Shown piece after piece: positions 33,031 to 45,301 of a stretch of DNA of 64,000 nucleotides. The notes under the pieces are model-generated. The model was not told the origin of the DNA. It ran no database searches and saw only the letters and a program-made list of their open reading frames with translations. Origin of the DNA: Euborellia annulipes (Eukaryota > Arthropoda > Insecta > Dermaptera > Anisolabididae); contig JAKCPI010002740.1 of the NCBI GenBank assembly GCA_023213315.1, positions 62,001 to 126,000 on the forward strand. Direction: 5' to 3'. The translations under genes were made by a program, and so were the position numbers. Position 1 is the first letter of the stretch, and every line of letters starts with the position of its first letter.

Positions 33031-33132
33031 GGCTGACTTTTTTGAAATGTCTTTTTAAAAGCAATAATTCGCAAAAAAGTCATTAACAATGAAAATCGTC
33101 TAATTTAATTTTATTTCTTGTATTATTGACAG

Positions 33133-33305
33133 AGCATTGTTGGCGGTGCTCGCTGGCTTCCCCCACTCCAGCCAGCGCGGCGACCGTCGCCGCCTGAGGC
33201 AGCAGCCTGCAGTCAGTAGATAGGCAAGCAGGCGACGCTGCAGCACAAACACCGAATTTTTTCTCTCTCTCTTCGTTAAAACTCTCTCGAAAACATCACC
33301 ACTAG
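33133..33305 (+). other. exon-like GC-rich cassette, copy 2
   Basis: Paralogue of 31861-32032, sharing CATTGTTGGCG, GCGGCGACCGTCGCCGCCT, CTCTTCGTT and CATCACCA, with a deletion of about 9 bp. The acceptor TTATTGACAG and donor ACTAG|GTAATT are preserved. Flanking intron-side words (AATAATTCGCA, AATTTAATTTTAT) also match, so a unit of about 275 bp was duplicated. Stops in the frames that are open in copy 1 argue against a coding role. Confidence 0.5.
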
Positions 33306-33507
33306 GTAATTATCATTCACTCATTATATATTCTGCTTCCAATCTATATGATTGCTTATGATATAGATAATTAATTAATTTAAGAGTTAAAATTGAAAAA
33401 GATCGAGTCTGTCCTAAGCATTTAAATATTATTATCAGATTCAATACATGTCTAGATGCCGGAACTCACTCTCTCTCTCCCGTTTATTTTTGTTAAAGTG
33501 AATAGTT

Positions 33508-34140
33508 ATAAAGAGTACTTTACTGATGTACTTTTTCAGTTTTTTTTCGATTAAGATAGGAGAAATGGTTGCCATGGTAACAAAATATAAATATTTTCCC
33601 ACTTTTTACTTTCTCTTACCTCTATATAAATGTTAATATATATAGAGAGAGAAAGTATTGGTTTCATGCCAAAAATTCGATGTCGAGATTTTGATGGATA
33701 TACACGTTTTGAGGTACCCTGAATCCATAAAAGTGGTTTTCGGGACATGGTATGTCTGTCTGTCTGTGTCGGTGTGTACCCAATTTAAAGCATGAAGAAA
33801 TTGAGCTAGGAGGTTGAAATTTTAAATTTAAGTTAGGCACCCCCCTAGGGCGTGAAAATAAGCTTTTAAACAAAATCGGTCACAAACTACTAGTATTTTC
33901 CTGATGTTAATTTTTCAGTTTTTTTCGATTTTCTCAAAATTCGCTGCAACGATTTTGATTAAAATTTAAAAATCAATATTTTTTAGATGCTCTTTAAAAT
34001 GTATATTCTCATTTTGCCATTAAAATCTTCTGAAGACCATTTTACTCTTGTACTTCATAGGAGAGATAGGAGAAATGTTCCTATGGTAACAAAATATAAA
34101 TATTTTCCCATACTTATAAATTTTACATCTTGAAATTCGA
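33508..34140 (+). mobile_element. family A elements, one fragment and one copy
   Basis: A short fragment (33508-33600) has ACTGATGTACTTTTTCAG joined to the X-box region (33568-33581). It is followed directly by a copy from ACTTTCTCTTACC (33605) to about 34140, which ends before the terminal hairpin. The second X-box is decayed (GTTCCTATGGTAAC). Confidence 0.8.
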
Positions 34141-34235
34141 ATGTACACTGTGGGGAGGGGGGCACATACTAATTTGCTTCTGATTCTAGAATGTTTTCAA
34201 ACTTTTAATGAAAGGAATTAAATTTTTTTTTTCAG

Positions 34236-34400
34236 ATAGTCCTTGAACTTATGAGACAATATTTCTCGGACTCAATCTCCAGATGCTGTATTTTACCTAA
34301 ACAGGCATCATCATACAGAACGAGACTTATATAAAAAGTTGGAGGGGTTATTATTACTTTATACACGAATGATGAAGGACATTACTCTTCGAGTCAGCTG
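34236..34400 (+). other. exon-like block
   Basis: Bounded by TTTTTTTTTTCAG and a CAGCTG|GTAATT donor, 165 bp. Composition is more balanced than its flanks and no repeat matches. All three frames contain stops, so it could only be untranslated or non-coding. It lies downstream of the two cassettes in the same orientation. Confidence 0.35.
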
Positions 34401-34586
34401 GTAATTTTTTTTCTTAAATTAATTTTCAATAAAACAAATTTGACTTTCTATTGCCTATATTATATTTTTATTATAGAAAGCATTGTTTTTTTTTTTTTTT
34501 TTTATATAAGCTGAAATAGTTTTTTAGCGAAACTATCCAAAAATGTATTACATTTTATTAATTACTGTCGTTTTCTTTTCTTTCAG

Positions 34587-34739
34587 TTCCCGGTCTACTT
34601 TCATGAGATTGATTTGACTTCTGCCCTCTCTTCTGGAGTAACAAGTGAGCCTCGCTTCTGCTGCAACAATTCTTCTCGAGTAGCAACTGATCTTCTCTTC
34701 TAGTCTTTCTACTGAGCTTCTCTTCTCAAGGAACTTGAA
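34587..34739 (+). other. exon-like block with strong acceptor
   Basis: Preceded by TCGTTTTCTTTTCTTTCAG, the best acceptor-like tract noticed in the window, and followed by TTGAA|GTAAGC. The 153-bp block is rich in CTTCT/TCTTCT and is stopped in all frames (38 codons at most). It fits a further untranslated or non-coding exon of the 31.8-34.8 kb plus-strand unit. Confidence 0.4.
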
Positions 34740-34741
34740 GT

Positions 34742-35285
34742 AAGCCCAGCGATTATATTAAAGGAGACTCAGATTTTTTACAGTTTAACTAGAGTTGAGC
34801 TCTTCTTAAATTGTTACAGTCAAAAAGAGTCAAGTGATATTCTTTTAGAAATTGTTAATAACAGCGCTAGTTTGATGTCAAAATTAATATCGATATGATA
34901 TTTAGGCCAATCTTAAAAATTGGAAAAAATATTATAAACCATATAGTTGGTGATATTTTTTTCAAATTTCTAATAAAGGAACAATATATCATTTCAATAT
35001 TATGTTCTTTAAATTAGATTAACTTGAAACTATGTTCTCTTACTAAATTTTTCCAAAAAAATCACCAAACTTAAGTTGACTGATGACAATTTTAGTTCTT
35101 CAACTCAAGTGTATCTGTAATGTAAGATGACAAAAAAAAAAAACTTGAATTCTTTTACAACAATAATAATTTACAATCAAAGATAAACTTAAAAAGTTTA
35201 ATATTTAAAAATAAAATTTTTTTTAGATTTTGATCAATAGTTGAGAATTCGCACATATACACACACACTCACACACATATATTAT
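34742..35285. other. unassigned AT-rich DNA
   Basis: No gene recognised; possibly intronic. Confidence 0.4.
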
Positions 35286-35289
35286 GTAA

Positions 35290-35628
35290 GTCATGTGGTT
35301 CCCAACTTATTTTCAATTATAAACCGTTACTTATTCATTTTTGTATTCATAAAAGAGATAAACGAAAAACGATTAACATTTTCAAAGACAAATTATGATT
35401 CTATTACTTTAATAATAAAAATAATTAAGAAATTTTCATTTTTCTTCTGAACGGGAATATCTTTAATTTTTTCATATTTGCATTTGTCCATCGTGATGTT
35501 GTAATTTATATTTAAATTACAAAAAAAAAAAAAAATGAAATAAATAAATAATAAAAATAAATTTAATTTTTATATAAAAGAGAACATCTCGTGGTGCAAT
35601 TGCAATGCGCGGTGGTTGAGAACCCTGA
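35290..35628. mobile_element. hAT-type MITE
   Basis: Left end CATGTGGTTCCCAACTTATT and, on the minus strand, right end CAGGGTTCTCAACCACCGCG are imperfect inverted repeats of the kind common in hAT derivatives. The interior is AT-rich, with no transposase. Confidence 0.5.
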
Positions 35629-35629
35629 T

Positions 35630-38590
35630 TTGCAACTTGGTTATTTTCATTTTTTTACTATATTCTTTTATTAAAGTTCATTTATTTTTAATTAGAATTT
35701 CATCAAAACTACTAATTTCTCTAAATAAATTATGTAGATTTCTATTTTTTTCCGAATCATTCTTATACCGTGTGATTTTTTTTATATATAAATAAAATAA
35801 AAATTGTAATAAATAAAGAAAAAAAAATCAATTTATATATAAAAAAACAAAATTATAGATATTTGAAAATTTTATAAAAATTGATTATAAAATTCAATTT
35901 TCAGTTCAAATGAAGTTTAAAGATGAAAATAACTCTCTCAATCCTCTACCTCCCTACCCTTCCTCTCAAACACTCACACACACATAGGTATTTTAGGCCC
36001 CAAACTCTCTTCCTCTTTAGGTTAGGTTTCCTTGCTGCCTTGCTGCCTTTCTGCGAGATCACCAAGTCGTCATGTTATAAGGTGTGTTCTGCCATTCTGG
36101 CAAACATTTAGCTAATAGGTAATGAAGAAAGGGTGGGTTTTTAGCTTCAGGGCTTCTCTTTCAGTGTATTCTTCGAGCGATTCGATGGAAATGGAGGATG
36201 GAAATGAAACAAGGTATTTACATGCCCCTCTATAGGAGTAGGAATGGACATAAGGCCCATTTAGATTTTTTAATTCTTTATTTACAAACTAAAAATTATA
36301 TTTTGAATCAAATATTCAAATTAAAGAAATTTCATCAAAAAAGTTAAACAAATTAATTAAATGAAGCAGCCATTTTTAAACTTCACATACACATAATAAA
36401 GCTTATAATATCTATATAAACACAAAAACCAAAACTAAACAATTTTGCTACAAAATTCATTAATTGGCTGCAAATATTTTTACCAATCTGAGTCTCCTCT
36501 TTATTTTTAATAAGCAGATCCTGTCATCGATGATGAAGGGGCCCCTTTCTATAAATTTAAATGTTTAATTTTCAAAATTTGTTTCTTTTGAAAATTTTAA
36601 AATTTGATTTTGTCAATTTTTAATTGCGAAGGGTTTCTTTTCAACCCCTAAATCCCCTCAGATCCGCTTATTTTTATTATTTTTATTATTGCTTGCGAAA
36701 AACGAGTAAAGCCAAGAAGTCTAAAAAAAATGGGAGTTTCAAATGCTTAAAAGATTACAAATTTAGAGATTCAGTACAAAGAATAATTTTATTTTATTTT
36801 ATTTAAATTTAATAAAATTAATATTTTTTATTTTGTTTGAAAAATTTCTTCCAAAGTACCTATCTTGTAAATGTAAAATGTTCAATTTTATAATTATATA
36901 AGAATTTGATTTATTATAATAACTCCATTGTCTCTTTACTCTTCTTCCGCAAGCAATAGTTATATATAAGTAAAAATTGTAAAAAGCAAAATAAAAATTA
37001 AATTTATAGTTATCATATTTTTTACATTTTAAATGGTTTATTTGAATTATATACTGTATACAGTCAGTCCTTGACTTAAGTGACTGCTAATTAAAATTTT
37101 ATAATTTTTCTCAGTATAAAATTTATTTAATAAAATTTTTAAAATTTTTTTATTTATTTACCTCACCACTTAATCTTTGGTTTAAGGATGAGTCGAATTC
37201 ATAAAAATATTTTAAGAATTTCTATTTAAGAACAAATACAAAAGATTTTTCTCATCATATCAACGAAACCAAATTTTATTTTTTCTCTATTTTTGAAACT
37301 TTAAAATGCCAATGGATCTACTGTATTTTTTTATTCTGCTTTATTATTTCAATTGTTGTTAGAATTAAGGGACATTATTTTTTTGTAAATATTTTTTGTA
37401 AACTTGAGCTCTCTCGGATTTCCGTTCGCTAGAAAATCAGCATGCAATCAAAACTCACTGTTTACTCCCGTTAGACGTTAGGCAGTCTAGAGTTTGGAAA
37501 GAAGAGACGAGTTCTTGTTTTTTATTTTTTTTTTTTATTTTTGATATAACTCAAAAACCGAAACTTGTCATGTTTCATTGGATTCTTGATTCTGATCACA
37601 TTGATTTCGAACAGCAAGTGAATATAAAGATTCTCTTGTGGAGAGTAATAACAACCTTTCGATAAATGATTAATAGATTTAGGCAGGTTTTTCATCATCA
37701 GTACTCAGTTCAGTTCGGATCCTTGTGTTAAGATGATAAGTCCAATGAAAATACAACAAGTTTCTGCTATTCGGACAAAATTAATTAGGCCTTAGGCCTA
37801 TGAAAGTTCTCTTCGGCCAAAATTAAATGCATGTCTTTCGATTTTTATTATATTAGGGAATGATAGAGGTGAGGGGGATCACTCTCCCCGGGCGCAATAA
37901 TATTTTAATATAGGTCCCTTTAGCTTAGCTTCACTTGAACAACAATGATATTTGAATTTGGGAGAGTGGTCACACTTAATGAATATGCAATTTTTGCACT
38001 TCTAAAACTTTTTTTTAAAGATCTTTATGATCTTTCTTTTCTGATTTTTATGCATTTTATGCGAAGAATAAAAAGGAAGAATTGTGAGTGGAGTACGAAC
38101 ATTCATTCTTCGAAGATTATGAAGACCAAGAATATATATCAACAAAGGCATACTCTATGAAGATCAACAAAGACAATACTTTATGAAGAAGACGCCTACA
38201 CGCCTCAACCTCTTCAAAAGAAGCTTAAATGTGTGAATTTTGTGTTGTGTATTTAAAATAATATTTTTTATGTAAAAACTATGTATAAACTATTAAAAAA
38301 ATAAATGTTTCCCATTTTATTTTTCAGCCGAGGTTGTCAACTTGTATTCATAATTAATTCATCAAAAGAGAATTAATTTTGAATATGAGTTTTTATTTAA
38401 CATTTTGAGATTTTTTTGTTTAGATAGTAAGCGAGCGATAGCAGAAATTTTCACCTGAGTGGAGTTCTTCAAATGAATTTTGCCAACTTATTATGGTGCA
38501 TCTTTATGAAAAAGTAATTATCTTTTTCTTATTTTTAATAGTATAGTCCTTGATATTGAATTATTTAATGTTTCAAATTTTTTTACTATA
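35630..38590. other. long unassigned AT-rich stretch
   Basis: Almost 3 kb without a recognised element. A balanced patch at 35990-36240 and a GGGGGATCACTCTCCCCGGG patch at 37872 stand out. An open frame at 37945-38160 (71 codons) has no recognisable motif. Confidence 0.4.
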
Positions 38591-38591
38591 T

Positions 38592-38778
38592 CAGGAGCGA
38601 ATATAGAAATTTTTTTCGGGTGGGACCCCCTCCCGGGGGGGGGGGGAGGGAGCCCGAACTCAAAAATTTTCCTGCAGAAACTTTTTTTTGACGAAACTAA
38701 ATTTTTCCGCAGGACCGCAAAATTTTTTCCCCTGCCATGAAATTCATTTTTCCTTTTTTTAGGAAGACAAATCTTTTC
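38592..38778. mobile_element. left half of a hAT-type MITE
   Basis: Starts CAGGAGCGAATATAGAAATT and shares CCATGAAATTCATTTTTCC and CTTTTCCGCCCTGC words with the complete element at 40452-40949. Its right half is replaced by a Helitron. Confidence 0.55.
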
Positions 38779-39283
38779 CGCCCTGCCCGCCTTCAACGGG
38801 CTTCGCGCCTAGCCGGGAACCCCTGCCAGCTGGCTCGGGCCCGCGGCTTTTCTTAATTATGAGAGGCTTCACGTCTAGACAGGGGAGCTTCGCCCCCCTC
38901 GACCCCTCTCAACTGGCTCGGTCCCGCCTGCGGCGGACCCTTGCCTTTTCTTCTTATTTATGAAAAGAAAATTATTATTATTCCTATTCAATTCAGTGCC
39001 TGCTTGAGGATTTGTTTACATTTATGGAATACACAAATGAAAAGAATTCATAAATATTTCTCTATACATTTCCTATGGGAGAAACCGTAACTTTAAGAAT
39101 TAATAACTCAAAAGGTTATATTAATTTCGGGATGAAAATAATTTTCCTGTAATCCCGAGAAGATTTTTTTTATGCATATAAAATTTATTTTCAAAATTCT
39201 AACGGGATTCCAACGGGAAGTTGCCTAAATAGAGCGTGACAGACAGATAGACCGACGGACATTAGCGATATACTTTTTATCTA
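38779..39283 (-). mobile_element. non-autonomous Helitron
   Basis: Reverse orientation. The 5' end near 39283 has GACATTAGCGATATA with a GTCT-type tract and AAATAGAGCGTGACAGACAG. The 3' GC-rich tail at 38779-38900 has the hairpin GCCCGCCTTCAACGGGC. The terminal CTAG is not intact at the junction. Confidence 0.7.
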
Positions 39284-39308
39284 AATAATAATTGATTCAT
39301 ATGAATTT

Positions 39309-39815
39309 TAATCTAAAAAAAAAAAGATTTAAATTCTGTTACCATGGCAACCATTTCTTCTATCTTTCCTATGAAGAACAAGAGTAAAGTAGTCTTCAGA
39401 AGACTTCAACCGCAAAATGAAAATATACATTTTAAAGACCATCTAAAAAATATTGATTTATGAATTTTTAAAGAATTGTTGTAGCGAATTTTGAGAAAAT
39501 TGAAAAAAAACTAAAAAAAGTACATCAGTAAAGTACTTGTACTTTTTGGCCGATTTTGTTTAAAAGCTTATTTACACAAGTTCGGGGGATGCCTAACTTA
39601 AATATAAAATTTCAACCTCCTAGCTCATTTCCTTCATGGTCACAAATATCCACACATAGACCAATTTGCGGGACCCACTTTTTTGGACTCAGGAGACCTC
39701 AAAACATGTATATCCATCAAAATCTCCACATCGAATTTTTGACATGATCGCAATACTTTCTCTATATATTTCATATATAGGGTAAGAGAAAGTAAACATC
39801 TGGTGTGACATTACT
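39309..39815 (-). mobile_element. family A element plus start of a tandem unit
   Basis: A reverse copy with the exact X-box (39338-39351) to the 5' hairpin GGTAAGAGAAAGTAA at 39797, followed at once by ACATCTGGTGTGACATTAC, the terminal word of the next unit. The second unit is broken off. Confidence 0.8.
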
Positions 39816-39943
39816 CATCTTTATATTACCGTAGATTATTACATAAAGATTTTAATAACGAGAAAATAAAGCAAGTAATTTTTTTTCTTATTATTGGAGT
39901 TTTTAATTATAGTGGCTGAATTAGTGACACTAGGTATTGAAAT

Positions 39944-40238
39944 GTTAATGTTGGAGTTGCGAAGACGCAGCCAAGTAGGTTTGAAACACCAATTCCCAGG
40001 TGAGAAGTTCCGGCGGAAATTTTATTTTTCCATCTTCAGTCGTTAAAGCAATTTTCATGTTTATATCGAATACAAACATGTGTCATTGGCCAAGTCGGTT
40101 TTTATAAAAACCATGTTTCTATGAAAATTCCTTAAAGACTGACGATGGCAAAATAAAATTTCGCTTAAAAGTCTCAACTGGGAATTGGTGTTTCATTGGA
40201 CCAAACTTCCTTGACAACATCCTCACAACTCCAACATT
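39944..40238. repeat. palindrome of the hammerhead type, diverged
   Basis: Arms from TGTTGGAGTTG to CAACTCCAACA. CTGAAGATGG (minus) and CTGACGATGGC (plus) boxes survive, but the GAAAC boxes have changed. A CGAAACGTTATAG half-core lies nearby at 40313. Confidence 0.6.
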
Positions 40239-40451
40239 ACGTTTTTAATTATAGACCTTATTTTTAATAAATAAATGTGCACATTACTTTAAAACGACTG
40301 TGAAATAAGTAGTCGAAACGTTATAGATAGTATTTAATTTTTAATAAATCATTAATAAACAAAGTATATAATTAAAAACTCCCATAATAATAATTATAAA
40401 AATCATAAAAACTTTAATAAAATTTTTTTTCTTACTCGTTTCGGTTCGAGC

Positions 40452-40949
40452 CAGGGGCGTATATACAAATTTTTTTTCGGAGGGAGGGGGGGGGCGAACA
40501 CAAAAACTTTCCTACGGAAAATTTTTTTTTAACGAAACTTAATTTTTCTATCCCGGGGAAAAAAATTTTTCCTCTTCCCATGAAAATCATTTTACCTTTT
40601 TTTTTTAGGTAGGCGAAATTTTTGCTCTGCGGGAAATTTTTTAAACTTTTTTTTCCTGCGGAAAATTTTTTCCCTTCCATGAAAATCATTTAGCCTTTTT
40701 TTTTAGGAAAACCAAATTTTTTTTCGCCCTACGGGAAATTTTGCGCACTTTTTCAAACAAAAATATAGATATTGCCTAGACACCCGTATTTATGTATAAA
40801 TTTGAAAAATTTTAGGGAGAGGCTGTGCCTCCTTGGTCCCCCTATATACCCTCCTGTTGGATGTATACCCGTATATACCCTATGTATATGGATTTGGAAA
40901 ATTTCGGGGGGGGGGGTGGCCCTCGTCCCCCCCCTTATATACGCCCCTG
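40452..40949. mobile_element. complete hAT-type element, 8-bp target duplication
   Basis: CAGGGGCGTATATA and TATACGCCCCTG are the terminal inverted repeats, and GTTCGAGC is repeated exactly on both sides (40444-40451 and 40950-40957). An 8-bp duplication is the hAT signature. The 498-bp interior has repeated GGAAAATTTTTT and CCATGAAAATCATTT blocks and no transposase. Short open frames inside are incidental. Confidence 0.9.
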
Positions 40950-40957
40950 GTTCGAGC

Positions 40958-42090
40958 ATATTCTGGCCTACTAAAAAGTCAGCTGAGAACAGTAAATAGA
41001 ATAAATGAAAAAATTTCTTGCTTCATTCTCTCATTATTAAAATATTCCAAAAGTATACTATACATCAATAAATTATATTAATTTCTCAAAATAGTTTTTT
41101 GCTTTTAATCTAAATTCCTTCTGATTCTTATATTTGTGTACCTTATCAGATTTCAACTATGCTATTTGAACGTTGTGTCGCTCGCTAAGTGGATTATGTC
41201 TCAGTTACCAGTGTGTTTTGGAATGGAATTGCCGTTCTCTTTTAAAACTACATCTAGAATTAATTTAATTTGAATATTTCCCCCGAAGCAAAATATCTTT
41301 GAATAATTATTTTTCTTTTGTATCTAACAATTTAATAAGATCTTATTTAATATATAAATATTTGTTGATGATTTCGTCTAATTACTTAATTAGTTTGTGA
41401 ATTTCTATGAGTTTACTCTTTAATTTATATCAGATGATCCGTGACAACTTTTTCACTTTATAAATTCTATTATGCTAATGAAGTTATTTCTATCAAGCTT
41501 TTCTAAGTGAGTTTTAGCAACTGTGTTAAGTTCGAGCGGAGATTGTATTTGTGTATCATTCCAAATAGGATTGCAATGAGCAACAAACACTGACATCCCC
41601 ACCAGCAATGTCCTTCCGGGGCACAAATCAAACTTTAACTACGCTTCCGATTAAATGTTTATTGTCGACAAAACGGGAGGGGACCTTGTTCGTTAGACTT
41701 TGACAAATTTTTAAAACCATCTGCTGTAACGGAATCAAGCCACTCATACCTAAACAAATTAATTAATTCAACCAACCCTGCAGCATTTAATCACGAAAGA
41801 TCGTCCCTCGTGAAAGAAAATATATATGTGGATGATTCTATGCTATTTGGATTTTTTGTATCCAGAAACAAAAAATACTCTATTCAATTTAATATTCATT
41901 ATTTCCCTAGTTGACATTATTTTCGTATCTGATAAAGGCCAGTAGATATTTTAATTTTCTTGAATTTTATTAGCACCAGAAGAAATATGTTACCAGATGA
42001 GTAACACTATTAGCAGAATAGTGAAAATTATGCTAGGGAAGTGATAGACAATTATTTGTTATGAAAGGTGGATTAATATTAAATAAAACA
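40958..42090. other. unassigned DNA
   Basis: The part 41540-41830 has balanced composition with no copy elsewhere (ATGTCCTTCCGGGGCACAAA). No gene recognised. Confidence 0.4.
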
Positions 42091-42094
42091 ATAA

Positions 42095-42200
42095 AGAGGA
42101 AAGCAGCCAGGCAAATTAAACTCCTTTTACGCAAAACGTTTCGGTCGATTTAATCATGCCATCTTCACTTGCAGGGGAGTTTTTTAGTAAATAGAGTTGT
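42095..42200 (-). mobile_element. half-copy of hammerhead-type element
   Basis: Minus strand GTGAAGATGGCATG ... CGACCGAAACG. The first box is one base off CTGAAGA. There is no palindromic partner. A GCAGCCAGGC word at the edge is shared with the other elements of this type. Confidence 0.45.
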
Positions 42201-44095
42201 CAACAGTCTGTTCATAAGCTTATTAATTTACAATAGCCTATGTGTATCAATAACAATGTAAATAATTACAATGATGAGAGTCTTTACCAAGAGAATTTCG
42301 AAATGTCACATCCATATCAACTTTGGCAACCACTTATATGAATGAATTAAAATTTTCTAAGATAATATAATCGAGTATTAATATTTAATAGAAAATATTT
42401 TATTTTTTTATATCTCTTATAACATTCAATTTTCTAAAAGTATTTTTCTAATGGCTTTTTGTTTTGGTCACTCACTTTTTTTTTTTGTTAAACGTTCAAA
42501 CACAAAAATAAAAAAAAAATGGATAAAACAAGCTGTTATATTAATTTTTTTTCATTTCTTTTATAGCGGCTAACTTTCTACTAACAAAAACACATAATAA
42601 GACCTAAGCTTTCAAATTGAAATTCGGGAAAAAAATTCAACTTCCCTAAAGTGGTTTGATATTTTAACCAAAATATTGCGAACCATTCCATTGTCTTGTA
42701 TCTATTTAGTTAAACTCTTAATTTTATATTAATTTATATAGGTTTTTTTTTATAGTTATAGACTTGTACCTAAATTATTAGGCCTAATACTTAGAAATTT
42801 ATAGAAATATTAAATTTATTCTAATAAAGTGGTTATCAAAGGGTTTGTGGAGTGGTAAAACCTCCCCAAGTTTTCTTAATAAATATTAGTACTAATAACC
42901 ATAATAATAATAATAGATAATTTACTATTATTGTTATGTTACTCAGAAACTAAACATACACCCTGTAAGATTCTCTTGAATGATAGCAGTTACCCAGGAC
43001 TGTGCGTATTCAGTGAAGGTGTAAACAGGTTCGATGAATTAAAACAAAATGGCCGTGGGACCTTTCTATGATGTGCCATCTTTTATTCCTAATAAATCCC
43101 TGAAAAATTATGGAATTTTTATTCCTATAATTTGAGTTATCGGTACATAAATAAAATTTTCTTGATAGACCTTTCTTAATTTTATATAATCTCTGTATCG
43201 GATGATTTCGAAATTTGCACACCCACATAGGAATAATCCCAGTTAGATTATTATGAAATTATTTATATTGTATAATAAAATATTATTTTAGGATTTTTTT
43301 TTGTCAAATAATGAAATTTTTTTATTAAATCCTTTCTTTATTTATAACCGTTAAAAAAGATTAAAAAATATATATCTTATGGAAATCTTATATCTTTTTT
43401 TTTTAAATGATTTCGTAAAAAAAAAAGGAAATCTGCACTTAAGAAAGCTTTTAGCTTCATCAATTAAGGCTACTTTTTGATATATGGGATAAGTTTAAAT
43501 GGAAAAATAATTGTTTTAATTAAAAATGGTAATTTTCTTAAAATCTGAAAGTTGTTTGATTTAAATCAAAAGGACGTCAGAGGAAAATTCAAATTTTAGA
43601 TGACATTAATTAAATGCTATATAGGCTCGATGAATTTTTGTACTAACGTTAAAAAAAAGAAATAATAAAAAAAAGCAAATAGAATGATTAATTATTTTAA
43701 TATAATGCGTTCGGGCGTAAAATATTAAACGGCGTTGAACTTAAAACTCCGGGACCAAAAGATGATAATGATGACTTGTCAAACGAATTCTCCCCCCCCC
43801 CCCACCTCTCTTCTCTCTTTTTTTCTAACTTTAAAAGAAGAAATATTAAAAAATTCATTTATCCTTTGGAGAATTGAAAGAACTTGTATTATTAAAAAAT
43901 TCAATTGTTTACAATAAGCCTTGGAGATAACGAAAAGTTATGGTTTGTTTTGGGGGGCTGAAATTTTTTTGATACATCTTGGAAGGGTGAGGGAGAGGAG
44001 GGCCAGGATGTTTAAAAAACAATTCAGAATAAATAAAAAAAAATGTTTAAAAACAATTCTAAATCAATTGATATCTTTAAAAACGCAAAATATCT
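42201..44095. other. unassigned AT-rich DNA
   Basis: No gene found. Open frames at 43010-43228 (minus) and 43735-43917 (plus) are short and motif-free. Confidence 0.45.
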
Positions 44096-44595
44096 AGAAT
44101 AAGCTAAGTTCTTCTAGGGGGAGGGGGGGGGGGCTATGACCCCCATAGCCTCCCTCTCCCGTAGGACCGCTACTGAAAGTAACCTCCTACAATTAAAATA
44201 CTAATAACTAGTTCTTTTTTTGGTATTAACTCGTAATCACCAATATTGCTGCGTCGATGATTGTCAAAAGTTGATTTTGCTTTGGTACTTTAATTAAAAG
44301 CCGTTTGATTGCAAATTTGTATAGGCAAGAGTGTTTAAATTACTTTTTTTTTGAATTCAAAATGTTGATTCTTAGAAATAAAAAAAAAAAAAAAAAAAAA
44401 AAAAATATCAAGCTTGATCAAATTTTTCCACTGAGATAGCTGAAAAATTAGATAGAGATTAAATATAATATTATTTCCCAAAATTATATAAAAAATAAAT
44501 CTCACACAGTGGCTTATCGAGAGGGGGGGGGGGACAAGGGGGGTTATCATGCCCCGGGCGCTACTCACAAAGTGGCTCCAAATGGTCCGCAAAAC
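44096..44595. mobile_element. hAT-type MITE remnants with G runs
   Basis: Two blocks of MITE-end character: 44115-44176 (G run, then CCTCCCTCTCCCGTAGGACC) and 44505-44590 (CAGTGGCTTATCGAGAGGGG). Between them is a run of about 27 A at 44380-44405. Pairing of the ends is uncertain. Confidence 0.35.
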
Positions 44596-45301
44596 AAAAA
44601 ATCTGGTTCTGCGACAGCACACACTTTCTCTTACCTTCGGTAATCGAAAATTCTGTACTGTGCTTGTCCACCAGATTTTTTGTGTCGACATGTATTTAGT
44701 TCCCGACAGTCGGAACATTTGAATTCAGATGTAAAATTTATAAGTATGGGAAAATATTTATATTTTGTTACCATGGCAACCATTTCTCCTATCCCCCCTA
44801 TGAAATACAAGAGTAAAGTGGTCTTCAGAAGATTTCAATCGCAAAATGAGAATATACATTTTAAAGAGCATCTAAAAAATAATTGATTTTTGAATTTAAA
44901 AAAAAATCGTTGGAGCAAATTTTGAGAAAATCGAAAAAAACTGAAAAAGTACATCAGTAAAGTACTAGTACTCTTTGGCCGATTTTGATTAAAAGCTTAT
45001 TTTTCCGGTCCCCGGGGGTGTTTAACTTAAATATAAAATTTCAACCTCATAGCTCAATTCCTTCATGCTTAAAATTGAACACACACCCACCCACACACAC
45101 ACCCACCCACCCACCCACCCACACACACACACACACCCACACCCACACACAGACAGACCATGTCGCGAAAACCACTTTTTTGGATTCAGGGGACCTCAAA
45201 ACGTGAAGATCCATCAAAATCTCGACATCGAATTTTTGACATGAATCCAATACTTTCTCTCTATATATATATTACATATATACATAGGTAAAAAGAAAGT
45301 A
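44596..45301 (-). mobile_element. family A element, tandem unit 1
   Basis: Complete reverse copy from AAAAAATCTGGTTCTGCGA to GAAAGTAA, including the X-box (44767-44780) and a CCCA/CA-rich tract at 45080-45150. It is joined directly to unit 2. Confidence 0.9.

Noticed and set aside
44335..44718. Longest open frame in the window (127 codons, minus strand)
   Set aside because: It runs through a poly(A) tract, MITE scraps and the family A terminal hairpin. The residues are the translation of repeats, not a protein family.
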